Below are positions 5,129-5,133 of a stretch of 5,133 nt of DNA, one piece after another; position 1 is the stretch's first letter, and every line of letters begins with the position of its first letter. A model generated the notes under the pieces. The model saw only the letters and a program-made list of their open reading frames with translations, made no database searches and was not told where the DNA came from. Both the position numbers and the translations under genes were made by a program. Source of the stretch: an uncultured Rhodobacter sp. (GTDB lineage: Bacteria > Pseudomonadota > Alphaproteobacteria > Rhodobacterales > Rhodobacteraceae); contig CALGTJ010000035.1 of NCBI GenBank assembly GCA_937901435.1, positions 1-5,133 on the forward strand. The letters are read 5' to 3'.

Positions 5129-5133
5129 GGGGT

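Larger units (their letters stand above)
4760..5133. other. Right non-coding flank, repeat-rich
   Basis: I find no credible gene on either strand. The open frames on the minus strand are short, run through the terminator hairpin or repeats, and lack ribosome binding sites. Composition is about 47% G+C. The stretch contains nine CACCC/GGGTG boxes (4870-5074), a tandem pair of GAGCGTGT, a perfect 9-bp hairpin, three GTATC-led octamers at the window end, and a weak stem CAGCTAT/ATAGCTG (4854-4860 with 4884-4890) followed by four T. No tRNA or other RNA gene was recognised. Confidence 0.55.

Noticed and set aside
4564..5133. tRNA or rRNA fragment
   Set aside because: No T-loop (GGTTCRA-like) sequence with a matching acceptor stem and no rRNA-like stretch was seen.

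Overview
The window holds one compact four-gene operon on the + strand (338-4563), set between two non-coding flanks that are visibly poorer in G+C. By hand count the flanks are about 45-47% G+C, against roughly 60% in the genes. The gene order is a TetR/BetI-type repressor, an AruH-like PLP aminotransferase, an AruI-like thiamine-diphosphate 2-oxoacid decarboxylase, and a DDAH-type dimethylargininase. The first two junctions are 4-nt ATGA overlaps and the last gap is 13 nt, so the genes are almost certainly co-transcribed. The GC-rich coding style and the flank repeats suggest a proteobacterium, most likely a marine alphaproteobacterium of the Rhodobacterales. That placement is an inference, not something the sequence proves.

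Layout: 1-295 has no credible gene. It carries a terminal hairpin (3-21) and one copy of a two-block repeat (105-145). Next comes a promoter with a perfect TATAAT (311-316), sitting inside a perfect 8-bp-arm inverted repeat (296-319). This is the obvious candidate operator for the repressor encoded immediately downstream. The genes run from 338 to 4563. After them come a second copy of the two-block repeat (4641-4681), a strong intrinsic terminator (4730-4759) and about 370 bp without a gene. That last stretch is dense in CACCC/GGGTG boxes, short direct repeats and a perfect 9-bp hairpin.

How the genes fit together: in Pseudomonas aeruginosa, AruH transaminates L-arginine with pyruvate to 2-ketoarginine, and AruI decarboxylates that to 4-guanidinobutyraldehyde (the arginine transaminase pathway). 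DDAH hydrolyses N-omega-methylated arginines to citrulline plus methylamine or dimethylamine. All three enzymes under one TetR-type repressor suggest a dedicated operon for methylated arginine, or for arginine and its methylated forms. The usual later enzymes (guanidinobutyraldehyde dehydrogenase, guanidinobutyrase) and any transporter are absent from the window. The order of reactions, and whether the transaminase sees arginine, methylarginine or citrulline, is open; this is the most interesting point here.
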